Below are positions 8,415-17,313 of a DNA stretch of 64,000 bases, piece by piece. The stretch comes from Parasediminibacterium sp046546515. GTDB taxonomy: Bacteria > Bacteroidota > Bacteroidia > Chitinophagales > Chitinophagaceae. Numbering within the stretch: position 1 is the first letter of the stretch; the number at the start of each line of letters is the position of its first letter. The stretch lies in NCBI RefSeq assembly GCF_046546515.1, contig NZ_JBKHKJ010000021.1, positions 1 to 64,000 on the forward strand, written 5' to 3'. A program made the translations under genes and the position numbers. Under the pieces are notes generated by a model that did not search any database, was not told where the DNA came from, and saw nothing but the letters and a program-made list of their open reading frames with translations.

Positions 8415-9227
8415 CTACACGCTCACATTAAAATCCCGCAACGCATCGTTCAAGCTGGTTTTTAAATCGGTGCTTGGCTTGCGGGTGCCGATAATTAAGG
8501 CACAGTTTACATAGTATTCGCCAGCAGGGAATTTTTTGGCATAAGTGCCAGGTATCACCACGCTACGGGCAGGCACACGGCCTTTGTATTCAATAGGCTC
8601 CGCCCCGCTTACATCAATGATTTTGGTAGATTGTGTTAATACTACGTTTGCCCCTAGCACCGCTTCTTTTTCTACAATAACGCCTTCTACCACAATGCTG
8701 CGGCTGCCCAAAAAGCAACCATCCTCTATAATTACTGGGCTTGCTTGCAAGGGCTCCAATACACCGCCAATGCCTACGCCACCGCTGAGATGCACATGCT
8801 TGCCTATCTGTGCGCAACTGCCTACCGTAGCCCAAGTATCTACCATTGTGCCTTCATCCACATAAGCACCTATGTTTACGTAGCTAGGCATCAATACCAC
8901 ATTCTTTGCCAAAAAAGCACCATAACGTGCAACGGCATGTGGCACGGCACGAACGCCTTGCGAAGCATAATCTTTTTTCAGCAGCATTTTATCGTAAAAC
9001 TCGAAAGGAGGCAATGAGTAAGTTTGCATTTGTTGAATGCCAAAGTACAACAAGATGGCTTGCTTTACCCATTCGTTTACCACCCATCCTTCGGCTGTTG
9101 GCGAAGCAGTGCGCAATTGGCCCTTGTCTATCAATGCTATTACATCCCTGATGACATCTTTGTTCTCGCTGTGTTTCAGCAAGTCCCTGTCGTTCCAAAT
9201 TTCTAGTATCCTTTCTTTCAAATCCAT
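8415..9227 (-). CDS. dapD: Tetrahydrodipicolinate N-succinyltransferase
   Basis: DapD transfers succinyl from succinyl-CoA to tetrahydrodipicolinate in lysine and diaminopimelate synthesis. The 270-aa length is normal. The N-terminal helical domain (residues 1-100) is followed by the left-handed beta-helix of hexapeptide repeats (NIGAYVDEGTMVDTWATVG, HLSGGVGIGGVLEP, EDGCFLGSRSIVVEGV), which are near-diagnostic. It is a single gene with a perfect -7 box 17 bp upstream. Diaminopimelate made here feeds peptidoglycan. Confidence 0.97.
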   Translation of the reverse strand: MDLKERILEIWNDRDLLKHSENKDVIRDVIALIDKGQLRTASPTAEGWVVNEWVKQAILLYFGIQQMQTYSLPPFEFYDKMLLKKDYASQGVRAVPHAVARYGAFLAKNVVLMPSYVNIGAYVDEGTMVDTWATVGSCAQIGKHVHLSGGVGIGGVLEPLQASPVIIEDGCFLGSRSIVVEGVIVEKEAVLGANVVLTQSTKIIDVSGAEPIEYKGRVPARSVVIPGTYAKKFPAGEYYVNCALIIGTRKPSTDLKTSLNDALRDFNVSV

Positions 9228-9244
9228 TTTTAAATCATTTTTGG

Positions 9245-9252
9245 CAAAAGTA
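9245..9252 (-). promoter_or_regulatory. -7 box of dapD
   Basis: TACTTTTG on the minus strand fits TAnnTTTG and ends 17 nt before the dapD ATG. No -33 element is obvious; AT-rich word repeats lie immediately upstream. Confidence 0.5.
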
Positions 9253-9261
9253 AGCAGAAGA

Positions 9262-9345
9262 GAATTATGAGTTATAAATTATGAGTTATGAGTTAAAATC
9301 AAAAGACGTTTAAATTTATAATTCATATCTCATAATTCATAATTA
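9262..9345. repeat. AT-rich word repeat (ATTATGAGTT type), inverted
   Basis: Runs of ATTATGAGTTATAA-like words at 9268-9294 are mirrored by TTCATATCTCATAATTCAT words at 9321-9345, separated by a short spacer. The block lies between the divergent dapD and tsaC genes. Similar blocks occur at 29883-29970 and 55325-55355. Confidence 0.6.
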
Positions 9346-9352
9346 ACTAATC

Positions 9353-9360
9353 TATTTTTG
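9353..9360 (+). promoter_or_regulatory. -7 box of tsaC
   Basis: TATTTTTG fits TAnnTTTG and ends 17 nt before the ATG of the TsaC-like gene, mirroring the dapD promoter on the other side of the word repeat. Confidence 0.5.
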
Positions 9361-9377
9361 CAGTTAGAAAGTAAAAA

Positions 9378-9950
9378 ATGGAATTATTTTTAGATGATAT
9401 AAGCCATTGCCTGAAAGTATTGGAAGAAGGCGGATTGATACTGTATCCAACAGATACCGTGTGGGGTATTGGCTGCGATGCCACCAACGAGGCAGCCGTG
9501 GCTAAAATTTACGCCCTGAAACAAAGAGTCGATACAAAAAAAATGATTGTGCTGGTAGCAAGTGAGCGGAACATACTGCACTATGTAACCAGCCCAGACT
9601 TGGAAGTGTTTAATTATTTGGCTAGTGCAACAAAGCCGACCACTGTTATATATGATGGCGTGATAGGCATGGCTGAAAATATTTTGGGCGAAGACCGCAG
9701 CGTGGCTATCCGTATTTGTGGGGAAACTTTTTGTAAGCACTTACTCAAGCGTTTCCAAAAACCGATAGTAAGCACATCGGCAAATATCAGCGGGCAAGCC
9801 ACGCCTTCTTTTTTCCCAGAAATTGACAAAGCCATTATAGATGGGGTAGATTATGTAGTGAAATACAGGCAGGATGACAATACCCCTAGAACCCCATCGG
9901 CAGTAGTGAAATGGGAAAAAAACGGCAACCTCACCGTGATACGGGCTTAG
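9378..9950 (+). CDS. tsaC: Threonylcarbamoyl-AMP synthase (YrdC/Sua5 family)
   Basis: This enzyme makes threonylcarbamoyl-AMP from Thr, bicarbonate and ATP for the t6A37 modification of tRNAs. The 190-aa protein is a single YrdC domain. It shows GGLILYPTDTVWGIGCD near the N-terminus, YALKQR, the STSANISG motif near residue 136, and VVKWEKNGNLTVIRA at the end. It lacks the Sua5 C-terminal domain, so it is the short TsaC/YwlC type. It stands alone, divergent from dapD. Confidence 0.95.
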   Translation: MELFLDDISHCLKVLEEGGLILYPTDTVWGIGCDATNEAAVAKIYALKQRVDTKKMIVLVASERNILHYVTSPDLEVFNYLASATKPTTVIYDGVIGMAENILGEDRSVAIRICGETFCKHLLKRFQKPIVSTSANISGQATPSFFPEIDKAIIDGVDYVVKYRQDDNTPRTPSAVVKWEKNGNLTVIRA

Positions 9951-9997
9951 GGCTAGAGGGTAGTGTTGTCTATTTGTTACGACTAATCAACTCATAT

Positions 9998-10110
9998 TGC
10001 CACAAAGGCACGACTGCCAAAGAAGCACTAAGGGTTTAAGGGAAAGAAGAAAATGTAAGGCGTGCAATCTTTTTTTCTTAGTGATGCTCCGTGGTTTCGT
10101 GCATTTAGCA
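9998..10110. repeat. GCCAC-type dispersed inverted repeat
   Basis: TTGCCACAAAGGCACGA at the left and a CTTAGTGATGCTCCGTGG-type block at the right flank a purine-rich centre. This is a diverged copy of the dispersed family, lying between convergent genes. Confidence 0.6.
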
Positions 10111-10149
10111 ATCTGCTTCTCCAATAATGTTGATGCTTACACCCTGTAT

Positions 10150-11595
10150 TTATTTGGCTTCCACCTCATTTGCCCTAAGCTGGTCAATCAATTTGAATGA
10201 ATTTAACATGAGCTTAAATTGAACTTCAGGGAGAAGCCAATTATGCATATTGGCTTCGCAAACCATGGTATATTGAGAAATAGCTGCTGCTAAATTATTT
10301 TCTTCGATATTAACCAGTATTTTAGTGAGCCAAAATGTATGGTACTCCCATTTGCTAAATGTTTTTACCAATGGAAATGCAGCTAACAGGTTTTGAGCCT
10401 TTAAAACATAAGCTATGCTAGGGTCTGGGTTGCCTTGAAAATAGGTGCATAGGGCTAGGTACAGCTTTGCTATAGGATATTGCATAGCCATTTTTTTTAT
10501 AGTGGGTTTCACTAGTTGCTCTAGCTTATCCATCTTCATAGCAACAGACTTTGAATATAAGTAAGTAATAACAATTGGGTTATCCATATAAAGGTTAGCC
10601 ATGTTTAAGTGCAAATCATGCACCTGCCTCTCCAATTCATCCTTGTCTAGCAAATGCTTTTGTGCAAGAATAAATTTGTCCATTGTTGCTGCCGCAGCAG
10701 CAACACCTGCCTCAATTTGCCCGTTTACCCATGAAGGCACATCTAGGGACGAGTCGAACAAAGAAAATTCTTTTGACAATAATGCGCCAAATTCAGCGGG
10801 CATTTCTCCCCAAATCCCCCTCAGTATACGCAAAGCAGCCTCTAGCCTAAGGCTGGTTTGCTCCAGTAGGGAACGGGCTTTTATTTTTTCTTCATCTAAA
10901 AAATCTTCATATACAATAAACCTCACGGTGCTTTCATTAATATCCCCATCCTCAAATTCCTCTATCCTTTTTGTTTTGGCAAGATCTTCAGGATTAGCAA
11001 ATTCCATTTCGTATTCGTCATCATCGTCATTGTAGTCATGCTCTTCTTCGTAGTTCTCCATGCCTATCGTGTACCTAAAATTGCCTTCACCCGCATTTTT
11101 TAATAGTTTGTCATAGGCATACTTGTATTTTAAGCTAGTGCCAGGGGCTATCATCAAATGTGGGTTGCCTTTTTCATCGCCTACTGGTATATCTAGCAGG
11201 GGTATGTTGTCGTTGTCGTTGTCTTCCTCTAGTATAAAACGGGTAATGGCAAAATCCGGGTGTGGGGGAATGTCAAAGTCAAGTGCAAAATCGTGGCCTG
11301 CATAGATAATATTGTGTGCTAGGTTATAGTCTATTTCCATAGTAAAGTTCTTGAAAGGCGTTCCTTTAAAGAATTCACTCTCGTCAACATTAAAAGAATA
11401 ACTGGTGTCTTTTATGCCTAGGCACAGCAAGTCAACCAAGTACAAGCCCGCAGTTACGTTGCCGTTTATATGCCGCCTCGTTACAATTATGCTGGCGATG
11501 CGTGCCGATGCCCAGTCTCTATTGATGATACATTTGTAAATGGGCAGTTTCCTTGCTTTTGTTTCTATGTATTTTTTAGGCGATAATTCTTGCAT
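10150..11595 (-). CDS. Hypothetical acidic cytoplasmic protein, 481 aa
   Basis: The start is set at MQELSPKKYIETKARKLP, since the 23 codons upstream read into a repeat. The N-terminal third holds NRDWASARIASIIVTRRHINGN and AGLYLVDLLCLGIKD, a combination I associate with uncharacterised Bacteroidota proteins. Residues about 190-240 are extremely acidic (EEEHDYNDDDDEYE). The C-terminal half is all-helical, possibly TPR-like. No signal peptide or catalytic motif is visible. A dispersed repeat flanks each end. The function is unknown. Confidence 0.8.
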   Translation of the reverse strand: MQELSPKKYIETKARKLPIYKCIINRDWASARIASIIVTRRHINGNVTAGLYLVDLLCLGIKDTSYSFNVDESEFFKGTPFKNFTMEIDYNLAHNIIYAGHDFALDFDIPPHPDFAITRFILEEDNDNDNIPLLDIPVGDEKGNPHLMIAPGTSLKYKYAYDKLLKNAGEGNFRYTIGMENYEEEHDYNDDDDEYEMEFANPEDLAKTKRIEEFEDGDINESTVRFIVYEDFLDEEKIKARSLLEQTSLRLEAALRILRGIWGEMPAEFGALLSKEFSLFDSSLDVPSWVNGQIEAGVAAAAATMDKFILAQKHLLDKDELERQVHDLHLNMANLYMDNPIVITYLYSKSVAMKMDKLEQLVKPTIKKMAMQYPIAKLYLALCTYFQGNPDPSIAYVLKAQNLLAAFPLVKTFSKWEYHTFWLTKILVNIEENNLAAAISQYTMVCEANMHNWLLPEVQFKLMLNSFKLIDQLRANEVEAK

Positions 11596-11625
11596 GTTGC
11601 GTTTTTTTTTAGAATATGTGTTACT

Positions 11626-11786
11626 ACTCAAGTAATTTTTCGCCACTAAGTCACGAAAACACAAAGAGACACAAAGGAAATAAAGAAGAAGAAAAGAAAA
11701 AAAGAACCTCCTTTATGTTATATAATACCCATTAACCTTCTTTTTCTTTGTGCTGCTTCGTGTATTGGTGCCTTTGTGGCATAAAA
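11626..11786. repeat. GCCAC-type dispersed inverted repeat
   Basis: GTTACTACTC begins the left end, followed by CGCCACTAAGTCACGAAAACA and a purine-rich centre (AAGAAGAAGAAAAG). The right end has TTCGTGTATTGGTGCCTTTG and TGGC. A near-complete copy of the family, in the leader of the 481-aa gene. Confidence 0.7.
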
Positions 11787-11848
11787 AGATAGCCAATACA
11801 ATGGCTGTAAAATAAATTACTGGGGTTTGAAACTATCGCAAATAGTTA

Positions 11849-12850
11849 CTAAGATATGTGCAATAATGCCTTGCATTCATTGAATAGCTTTTGCTTGTCA
11901 ATGGCCACAGTGCCTACCTCCTCGCAAACAAGGCCGCCGGCTATATTGGCTATTTCTGCTGCCAAATGAATGTCTTTTGTGGTTGCATATACCAACGATG
12001 CCACAGCTATTACGGTATCGCCAGCCCCGCTTACATCGGCAATGGTGCGTATGTGCGTAGGAATGATGGCCGACTGGCTATTTAATTGATAGAATACCCC
12101 TTTTTCTGACAAGGTAATAAGGGAAACTTGGTGTTGCAATTGCTGGTTTAGTTGCCAATGGATATTGCTAAGCGTATCAGGGTTAATTTCTTCTATTAAT
12201 AAATTAAGCCCTTCTTTTACTTCTTTCAGGTTGGGCTTAAAAATTTCAACACCTTTATAAGCGAAGAAATTTTTGCGCTTGGGATCTACAGATGCAATGA
12301 TGCTATGTTGCTTGCACAAGGCAATCGCTTCTGTAATAACTCTTTCTGTTAATACGCCTTTGTTGTAATCTTCAAAAACTAAAACATCGGGCTTGTGGGT
12401 GGAAATGCAATTTACCAATTGCTGCAACAACAAATCCTCTTCTTCCAGAGAAATATCCTTGGTTATTTCCGTGTCTAGCCGCATCATTTGCTGGTTACTG
12501 CTAATGATGCGTGTTTTGTTGGTGGTTATCCTTTTGGCCGATGTGGTGAGGTATGTGGTATCAATGCCTTGCTGGCTGTACAAAGCAGTTAGTTGTTCCC
12601 CATCGTTGTCAGCGCCAATAATAGAAACAACAAAGGTAGCAGCACCAAGGGCAACAGTGTTCAAGGCAACATTTCCCGCCCCGCCAATACGCTGTTCCTT
12701 GCTGCTCACAGCAACAATAGGGACAGGCGCCTCCGGCGATATACGCTCCACCTTGCCAAACAAATATGTGTCCAGCATTACATCGCCAATAACGGCTACT
12801 TTAATGTTGCCGAAGGCACTAAACAATTGCTCAAAGTTCTCAAAATTCAT
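11849..12850 (-). CDS. hldA: D-glycero-beta-D-manno-heptose-7-phosphate kinase
   Basis: This PfkB-family sugar kinase matches the kinase half of HldE/RfaE (333 aa). Visible motifs are VAVIGDVMLDTYLFGKVERISPE at the start, GGAGNVALN, and the catalytic DVSGAGDT near residue 270. The adenylyltransferase half is absent, so a separate HldC-type partner would be needed for ADP-heptose and hence LPS core synthesis. It lies 2 bp downstream of an amino-acid permease and is probably co-transcribed with it, although the functions look unrelated. Confidence 0.92.
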   Translation of the reverse strand: MNFENFEQLFSAFGNIKVAVIGDVMLDTYLFGKVERISPEAPVPIVAVSSKEQRIGGAGNVALNTVALGAATFVVSIIGADNDGEQLTALYSQQGIDTTYLTTSAKRITTNKTRIISSNQQMMRLDTEITKDISLEEEDLLLQQLVNCISTHKPDVLVFEDYNKGVLTERVITEAIALCKQHSIIASVDPKRKNFFAYKGVEIFKPNLKEVKEGLNLLIEEINPDTLSNIHWQLNQQLQHQVSLITLSEKGVFYQLNSQSAIIPTHIRTIADVSGAGDTVIAVASLVYATTKDIHLAAEIANIAGGLVCEEVGTVAIDKQKLFNECKALLHIS

Positions 12851-12852
12851 TG

Positions 12853-14313
12853 CTACGCTTGCTGTTTGTTATTTGCGGCTGCAATATAATACAACGGTAT
12901 GCCTATAAGCGTAATAATTAAGCCCGGCCATGTATATTCTGGTTTGTAGATGATTAATAAAATACAAAAACTAATGCCCATTACTATGTACAAAGCTGGC
13001 AAAAATGGATAGCCGAATGCTTTGTATGGCCTATCGGCATCGGGGCGTTTTTTTCTTAGGATAAAAATACCAGCGATAGTCAGCACATAAAATATCACGA
13101 CTATAAACGATACCATGTCTAGCAAATCGCCATATTTACCGCTTAAGCAAAGCAGGGCAGCTACAATGCACTGTGCCCACAATGCCCATGCTGGCACGGC
13201 ATTTTTATTGAGCGTGCCTGCTTTTTTAAAGAACAAGCCATCTTTGGCCATGGTATAATAAACCCTTGCACCAGCCAATATCAACCCATTGTTGCACCCA
13301 AAGGTAGAAATCATAATAAGTACCGCTATTAAAATAGTGCCAATGTTGCCAAAAATAGCATTAGCTGCTGCCACTGCTACCCTGTCTTTTTCCACATGCG
13401 CCAGCACGTCTAAAGGTAAAACAGCGATATAAACTAAGTTGGCAGCCACATAAATAAGGGTTACAATCAATGTACCTAAAAACAAGCTAAGCCCAATGTT
13501 TTTTTGTGGGTTTTTTATTTCCCCGGCTATAAAGGTTACGTTGTTCCAAGCATCGCTGCTGAAAACAGAGCCTACCATGGCTGATGCAATGCCACCCATT
13601 AGCGCGGCACCTGCTATGGGCGCTACGCTAAAACCAGATACAGGGTTGCAGCTATCTATCATGGTTGCCTTGGTTGCTGCCCAAGTATTTGCCCAGTTTG
13701 CGTGCCAAACAGCGGGATTAAAAGCAATGAAACCGGCAATAATCAACCCAAAAAGGGCGACAAGCTTGGTACTGGTAAATATGTTTTGTATCCATTTGCC
13801 GCCTTTTACCCCCCTAGTATTGGTGTAGGTGAGCAACACGATCAATATAATTGAAACCACTTGTGCCGCACTAATAGAGAATAAGGTAGTGCCGCCGCAA
13901 CTGTTTACCCCGGTTGCTATTTTTATCAATTTATGGTCTTCGCTTAGGGTAGGTATTAAATAAGCGGCAAATTTGGAAAATGCTACTCCTACTGCTGCAA
14001 TGGTACCTGTTTGTATCACCGAGAAAAAACTCCAGCCATACAAAAAGCCAACCAATGGGTTGTAACTCTCTTTTAGGTACACATACTGGCCACCAGCTTT
14101 TGGGAACATAGCACTTAGCTCGCCATAGCTTAATGCTGCGGTAAGTGTCATAAACCCTGTAATAAGCCAAACGGCTATTAGCCACCCTGCACTGCCCACA
14201 TCCCTAGCAATACCAGCACTTACTATAAATATACCCGACCCAATCATGCTTCCAGCAACAATCATGGTGGCATCTGCCAGCCCAAGCGTAGGTTTAAAGT
14301 TGGTAGTACTCAT
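12853..14313 (-). CDS. APC-family amino-acid permease
   Basis: An inner-membrane transporter of 486 aa with about 12 hydrophobic segments. The start MSTTNFKPTLGLADATMIVA gives a normal short cytoplasmic N-terminus. The first helix carries GSMIGSGIFIVS, the substrate-binding glycine motif of the APC superfamily, and the next has the LSYGELSAMFPKAGG signature. Overall it resembles LAT-type exchangers of Bacteroidota; the substrate is not predictable. hldA follows directly. Confidence 0.92.
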   Translation of the reverse strand: MSTTNFKPTLGLADATMIVAGSMIGSGIFIVSAGIARDVGSAGWLIAVWLITGFMTLTAALSYGELSAMFPKAGGQYVYLKESYNPLVGFLYGWSFFSVIQTGTIAAVGVAFSKFAAYLIPTLSEDHKLIKIATGVNSCGGTTLFSISAAQVVSIILIVLLTYTNTRGVKGGKWIQNIFTSTKLVALFGLIIAGFIAFNPAVWHANWANTWAATKATMIDSCNPVSGFSVAPIAGAALMGGIASAMVGSVFSSDAWNNVTFIAGEIKNPQKNIGLSLFLGTLIVTLIYVAANLVYIAVLPLDVLAHVEKDRVAVAAANAIFGNIGTILIAVLIMISTFGCNNGLILAGARVYYTMAKDGLFFKKAGTLNKNAVPAWALWAQCIVAALLCLSGKYGDLLDMVSFIVVIFYVLTIAGIFILRKKRPDADRPYKAFGYPFLPALYIVMGISFCILLIIYKPEYTWPGLIITLIGIPLYYIAAANNKQQA

Positions 14314-14383
14314 ACGTTTCTTTACAATTAGAAAAATAGCAGGTAGCCATAACGGCAAAAAGTAAATATAGGATTATTCTTTT

Positions 14384-14449
14384 ATTGCCACTAATGCACG
14401 AATAGGCACTAATAAAATTATTAGTGCCTTTTCGTGCATTAGTGGCAAT
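14384..14449. terminator. 31-bp-arm hairpin between skp and the permease
   Basis: Arms at 14384-14414 and 14419-14449 are complementary apart from one central mismatch, around a 4-base loop. The arm sequence (ATTGCCACTAATGCACGA) is a variant of the dispersed GCCAC family folded close to its centre. It lies 24 bp past the skp stop and probably stops that transcript, though no T-run follows. Confidence 0.6.
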
Positions 14450-14473
14450 TTTCTTGAAATTCTTATCTTATTT

Positions 14474-15061
14474 TTATTTTGTTTTATACAAAGCGTTTAG
14501 CCCTTTTATTAAATCGTTGGTAATGTTGTAGGCAGAGTCTTTATAATAAATCAGGTCTGCATTGCTAGCAATGATAAAAGAATATGTTTTGTTTTTGTTG
14601 TAATCTTTCAAGTAGTCTTCAATCTTCTTTTTTACGTCTTGCAGTTTTTTAAAGCTTTCGTCCTGCATTTCTTGGCTCTTAGCTTGTTCTTCCTGCGTGT
14701 ATTCCCTTTCGCGCTGGGCAATGTCTTGCTGCGCTTGTGCCATTTCTGTTTGGCTCATGCTTTGCCCCTTGGCTTGGTATTCTTTTACCTTGGCTATATA
14801 GGCATTTTTCTTAGTGGCCAGATCGCTGCGTTTTTGTTGCTCGGAATTGCCTAGGTCTTTGGCTACTTGCTTGTAATACTCAAAATTGCTTTGTAGCGAG
14901 TCCATTTCAAAGTAAGCTACTTTAAAACTACCTGGCTGTGCATTAGTGGGCAATGCGGCACTGCCATGCCCAGTACATTGTTTAGAAGAAAAATGCAAAT
15001 AGAACAATATAGCCACAGCGACTGCCAAAAAAATATTTAACCCAAGTGTAAAATTTTTCAT
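14474..15061 (-). CDS. OmpH/Skp-family periplasmic chaperone
   Basis: The 195-aa protein has an N-terminal hydrophobic segment (LNIFLAVAVAILFYLHF), which may be a signal anchor rather than a cleaved peptide. A KVAYFEMDSLQSNFEYYK beta motif and a long charged coiled coil (residues about 70-155) follow, with IIASNADLIYYKDSAYNIT at the end: the Skp fold. Skp trimers hold unfolded outer-membrane proteins in the periplasm. It is a single gene bounded by a long hairpin. Confidence 0.88.
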   Translation of the reverse strand: MKNFTLGLNIFLAVAVAILFYLHFSSKQCTGHGSAALPTNAQPGSFKVAYFEMDSLQSNFEYYKQVAKDLGNSEQQKRSDLATKKNAYIAKVKEYQAKGQSMSQTEMAQAQQDIAQREREYTQEEQAKSQEMQDESFKKLQDVKKKIEDYLKDYNKNKTYSFIIASNADLIYYKDSAYNITNDLIKGLNALYKTK

Positions 15062-15252
15062 GTATTTCTTGATTTGGCGTTAAAAGTACAGGCAAAAAAG
15101 CAACTAGCGATAATTGGCAGGGCATAAAGCCGATTATTTTAGCAAAGAACTAAGAGAAATAAGGATAAGTGGCTGAAAGTAGCGTTGTAATAATTTAAAA
15201 AGAAGCATATACAACACAGCAATAACCTTATTTTGCAACAAACCACCAATAT

Positions 15253-15819
15253 ATGCAGGAATTAAAGCTTTTTATGGTATTACTGGGTTGCCGTTTAAAA
15301 AACAGGCATACAGAGCAGCACGATATGTTTTTTGGCGTTGCTACGTCTATACAGGCATTAGTACCTGATATTAACCACTTTTGGCCAGAGGCTAAGGGTA
15401 GGCTGCACATTGATGCGTGGCGGGAAGTAACGAATGTGGACGGGTACGGAATAAAGATTGTGTTGGACAATGAAATGCCCATGACAAATGAAGAAACACT
15501 AAAGCTGTTTTTCCTAAACCTAGGTGGGTACAAGCCACAAGAGTTTGAAGAATACCATTACAAGATGCTTGCCGTGGGGAAAAGTATAACTGAGCCTATA
15601 CGGCAGGCCAAGCAAACAGCTTTTTACAAGCACTTTGATATAGCAGGCGCACCATCGCATATTGACGATAAATATGGCATAGACGTGGACGATGCTTACG
15701 AGGTAAAAGACATTTTGCCTGCGGAAACCAAAAGCAAATACAGCATCCTTATTGAGCCTGCTACCAAAAACCAACCTGATGAAATGCACCTAGGGTATTT
15801 TCCATTGGATAAACTGTGA
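15253..15819 (+). CDS. DUF1543-family protein
   Basis: This 188-aa cytoplasmic protein carries two DUF1543-type segments: KLFMVLLGCRLKNRHTEQHD near the start, and LFFLNLGGYKPQEFEEYHYK from about residue 90. The latter repeats the strand-Gly-charged pattern, suggesting a duplicated fold. No activity is known for the family. The start is the ATG at 15253, preceded by a TATTTTG sequence close to a -7 box. Confidence 0.85.
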   Translation: MQELKLFMVLLGCRLKNRHTEQHDMFFGVATSIQALVPDINHFWPEAKGRLHIDAWREVTNVDGYGIKIVLDNEMPMTNEETLKLFFLNLGGYKPQEFEEYHYKMLAVGKSITEPIRQAKQTAFYKHFDIAGAPSHIDDKYGIDVDDAYEVKDILPAETKSKYSILIEPATKNQPDEMHLGYFPLDKL

Positions 15820-15866
15820 AGAAAAGTTGCCACAAAGACACAAACTTACATTTGGATAGTACGAAA

Positions 15867-16535
15867 TTATGCCCGAGTTAAGTTCTTCTTTTCTTTTTTC
15901 TCAAGTGCTTGGTAATATTTGCAAATTGTTTTTAAGCCACATTCCTTGCATTTTGGGTTGCGGGCAGTGCAGGTGTACCGACCAAACAAAATAAGCCAAT
16001 GGTGCGCTTTGTGCACCATATTGGTAGGTATGTATTTTATGAGTTGTTTTTCGGCAGCCAATGGGGTAGTTGCATTGGTTGTTAGCCCTAGCCTTGCACT
16101 AACCCTGAACACATGCGTGTCAACAGCCATGTTGGGTTGCTGGTCTATCACGCTTGTAACTACATTGGCCGTTTTGCGGCCAACTCCTGGTAGTTGCACC
16201 AATTCATCAACAGTCATAGGCACTTCCCCGTTAAATTTGTCTATCAGCAAATTGGCCATCCCAATGAGGTGCTTTGTTTTGTTATTGGGGTAAGATATGC
16301 TTTTGATTAATGGAAAAAGTTCGTCGAAGCTAGTGGCCGCTAATTCTTTTGGGGTGGGGTATTTGCTGAAAATGGCAGGCGTGGTAAGATTTACCCTTAC
16401 GTCTGTGCATTGGGCAGACAATATTACAGATACCAATAATTGATAGGGACTGTCATATATCAATTCTGTTTCTGCATTGGGTATTTCTTCTGCCAAATAG
16501 CCTAAAACAATTTGGTAGCGTTCTTTTTTTGTCAT
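15867..16535 (-). CDS. nth: Endonuclease III
   Basis: This DNA glycosylase/AP lyase removes oxidised pyrimidines. The start MTKKERYQIVLGYLAEEIPN gives a normal 222 aa; longer frames upstream only translate a low-complexity repeat. It has the helix-hairpin-helix LVQLPGVGRKTANVVTS with its catalytic Lys, the catalytic Asp in AVDTHVFRVSARLG, and the four-cysteine iron-sulfur site CTARNPKCKECGLKTIC. It lies downstream of sprT on the same strand. Confidence 0.96.
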   Translation of the reverse strand: MTKKERYQIVLGYLAEEIPNAETELIYDSPYQLLVSVILSAQCTDVRVNLTTPAIFSKYPTPKELAATSFDELFPLIKSISYPNNKTKHLIGMANLLIDKFNGEVPMTVDELVQLPGVGRKTANVVTSVIDQQPNMAVDTHVFRVSARLGLTTNATTPLAAEKQLIKYIPTNMVHKAHHWLILFGRYTCTARNPKCKECGLKTICKYYQALEKKEKKNLTRA

Positions 16536-16548
16536 GGGGGCAAAGATA

Positions 16549-16688
16549 AGAAGTAGTAAGTGGTAAGTTATAAGCAGTAGGTAATAAGTAGTAAGCGAAA
16601 AAAAATCTTTTCTTTTTACAAACAAATTTGCCACTAATTGCTAATTGCACTAATATGCTGCTCCCAACTTACGACTTACCACTTATGA
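16549..16688. repeat. Word repeats (AAGTAGTAAGTGGTAAG type), inverted pair
   Basis: AAGTAGTAAGTGGTAAGTT words at 16550-16602 are mirrored by CAACTTACGACTTACCACTT at 16665-16684. The pair fills the gap between sprT and nth and could fold into a long imperfect hairpin. Related words occur at 49046-49070 and 50076-50166. Confidence 0.6.
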
Positions 16689-16689
16689 C

Positions 16690-17313
16690 TCATTCCATTA
16701 ATTTCACTTCTGCCAGCCCGCTGAAAGAATAATGCCTTCCTGTTTCCATTTCTATGCATTCGTAGCGTTTCCTACGCTTGCCTATTTTTTTGAAAAGCCT
16801 TCCGTTTTCTGTTATAAAATTTGCCCCGTTGGGTACTTTGTCAATTATTACAAAGCCAGGGCGTTGCTGTGTATTGTAATTGCGCAGTACCATCAGCAAT
16901 GCCGTTTCGCCACTAGCGGTTGCAGCCGGGTTTTTGATAGATTGCTGCAATGCTTTCTCTACATCTGGTGGGAATATTTTTTTTGCCACAAAATCTTGGA
17001 GCAATAGGCTATAATGGTTTTTCCATTCAGTACCGTGGGGATCTACTTTGTTTTGGTATTGTTCAAAAGTAAATAAATGTGCCAACTCATGCAGGAAGGT
17101 AATCAGGAATTCGTATTTGTTCAGGTTGCCGTTGATGCTTATTTTATGGTTGCCCCACCCTGCTGCATGGCGGTAATCGCCCAGCACACTCCTTCTTTTC
17201 CGGGTAACGGTAAGGTGTATTTTGTAGTGGTGTACATAATGTACCACAGGTTCAAAAGCATTGTCGGGCAAATAAGCCGCCAATGCGTGCATGGGGTGTT
17301 CTGTTGCCGCCAT
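16690..17313 (-). CDS. SprT-like zinc metalloprotease-domain protein
   Basis: This 207-aa protein has the HExxH zinc site in FLHELAHLFTFEQ plus a later His in DPHGTEWKNHY, as in SprT and the SprT domain of Spartan proteases that act on DNA-protein crosslinks. The C-terminal part (residues about 150-207) is basic and lacks the Cys-rich zinc ribbon of E. coli SprT. The start is the ATG at 17313, overlapping the TGA of the AtpI-like gene by one base. Function is inferred only from the domain. Confidence 0.85.
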   Translation of the reverse strand: MAATEHPMHALAAYLPDNAFEPVVHYVHHYKIHLTVTRKRRSVLGDYRHAAGWGNHKISINGNLNKYEFLITFLHELAHLFTFEQYQNKVDPHGTEWKNHYSLLLQDFVAKKIFPPDVEKALQQSIKNPAATASGETALLMVLRNYNTQQRPGFVIIDKVPNGANFITENGRLFKKIGKRRKRYECIEMETGRHYSFSGLAEVKLME

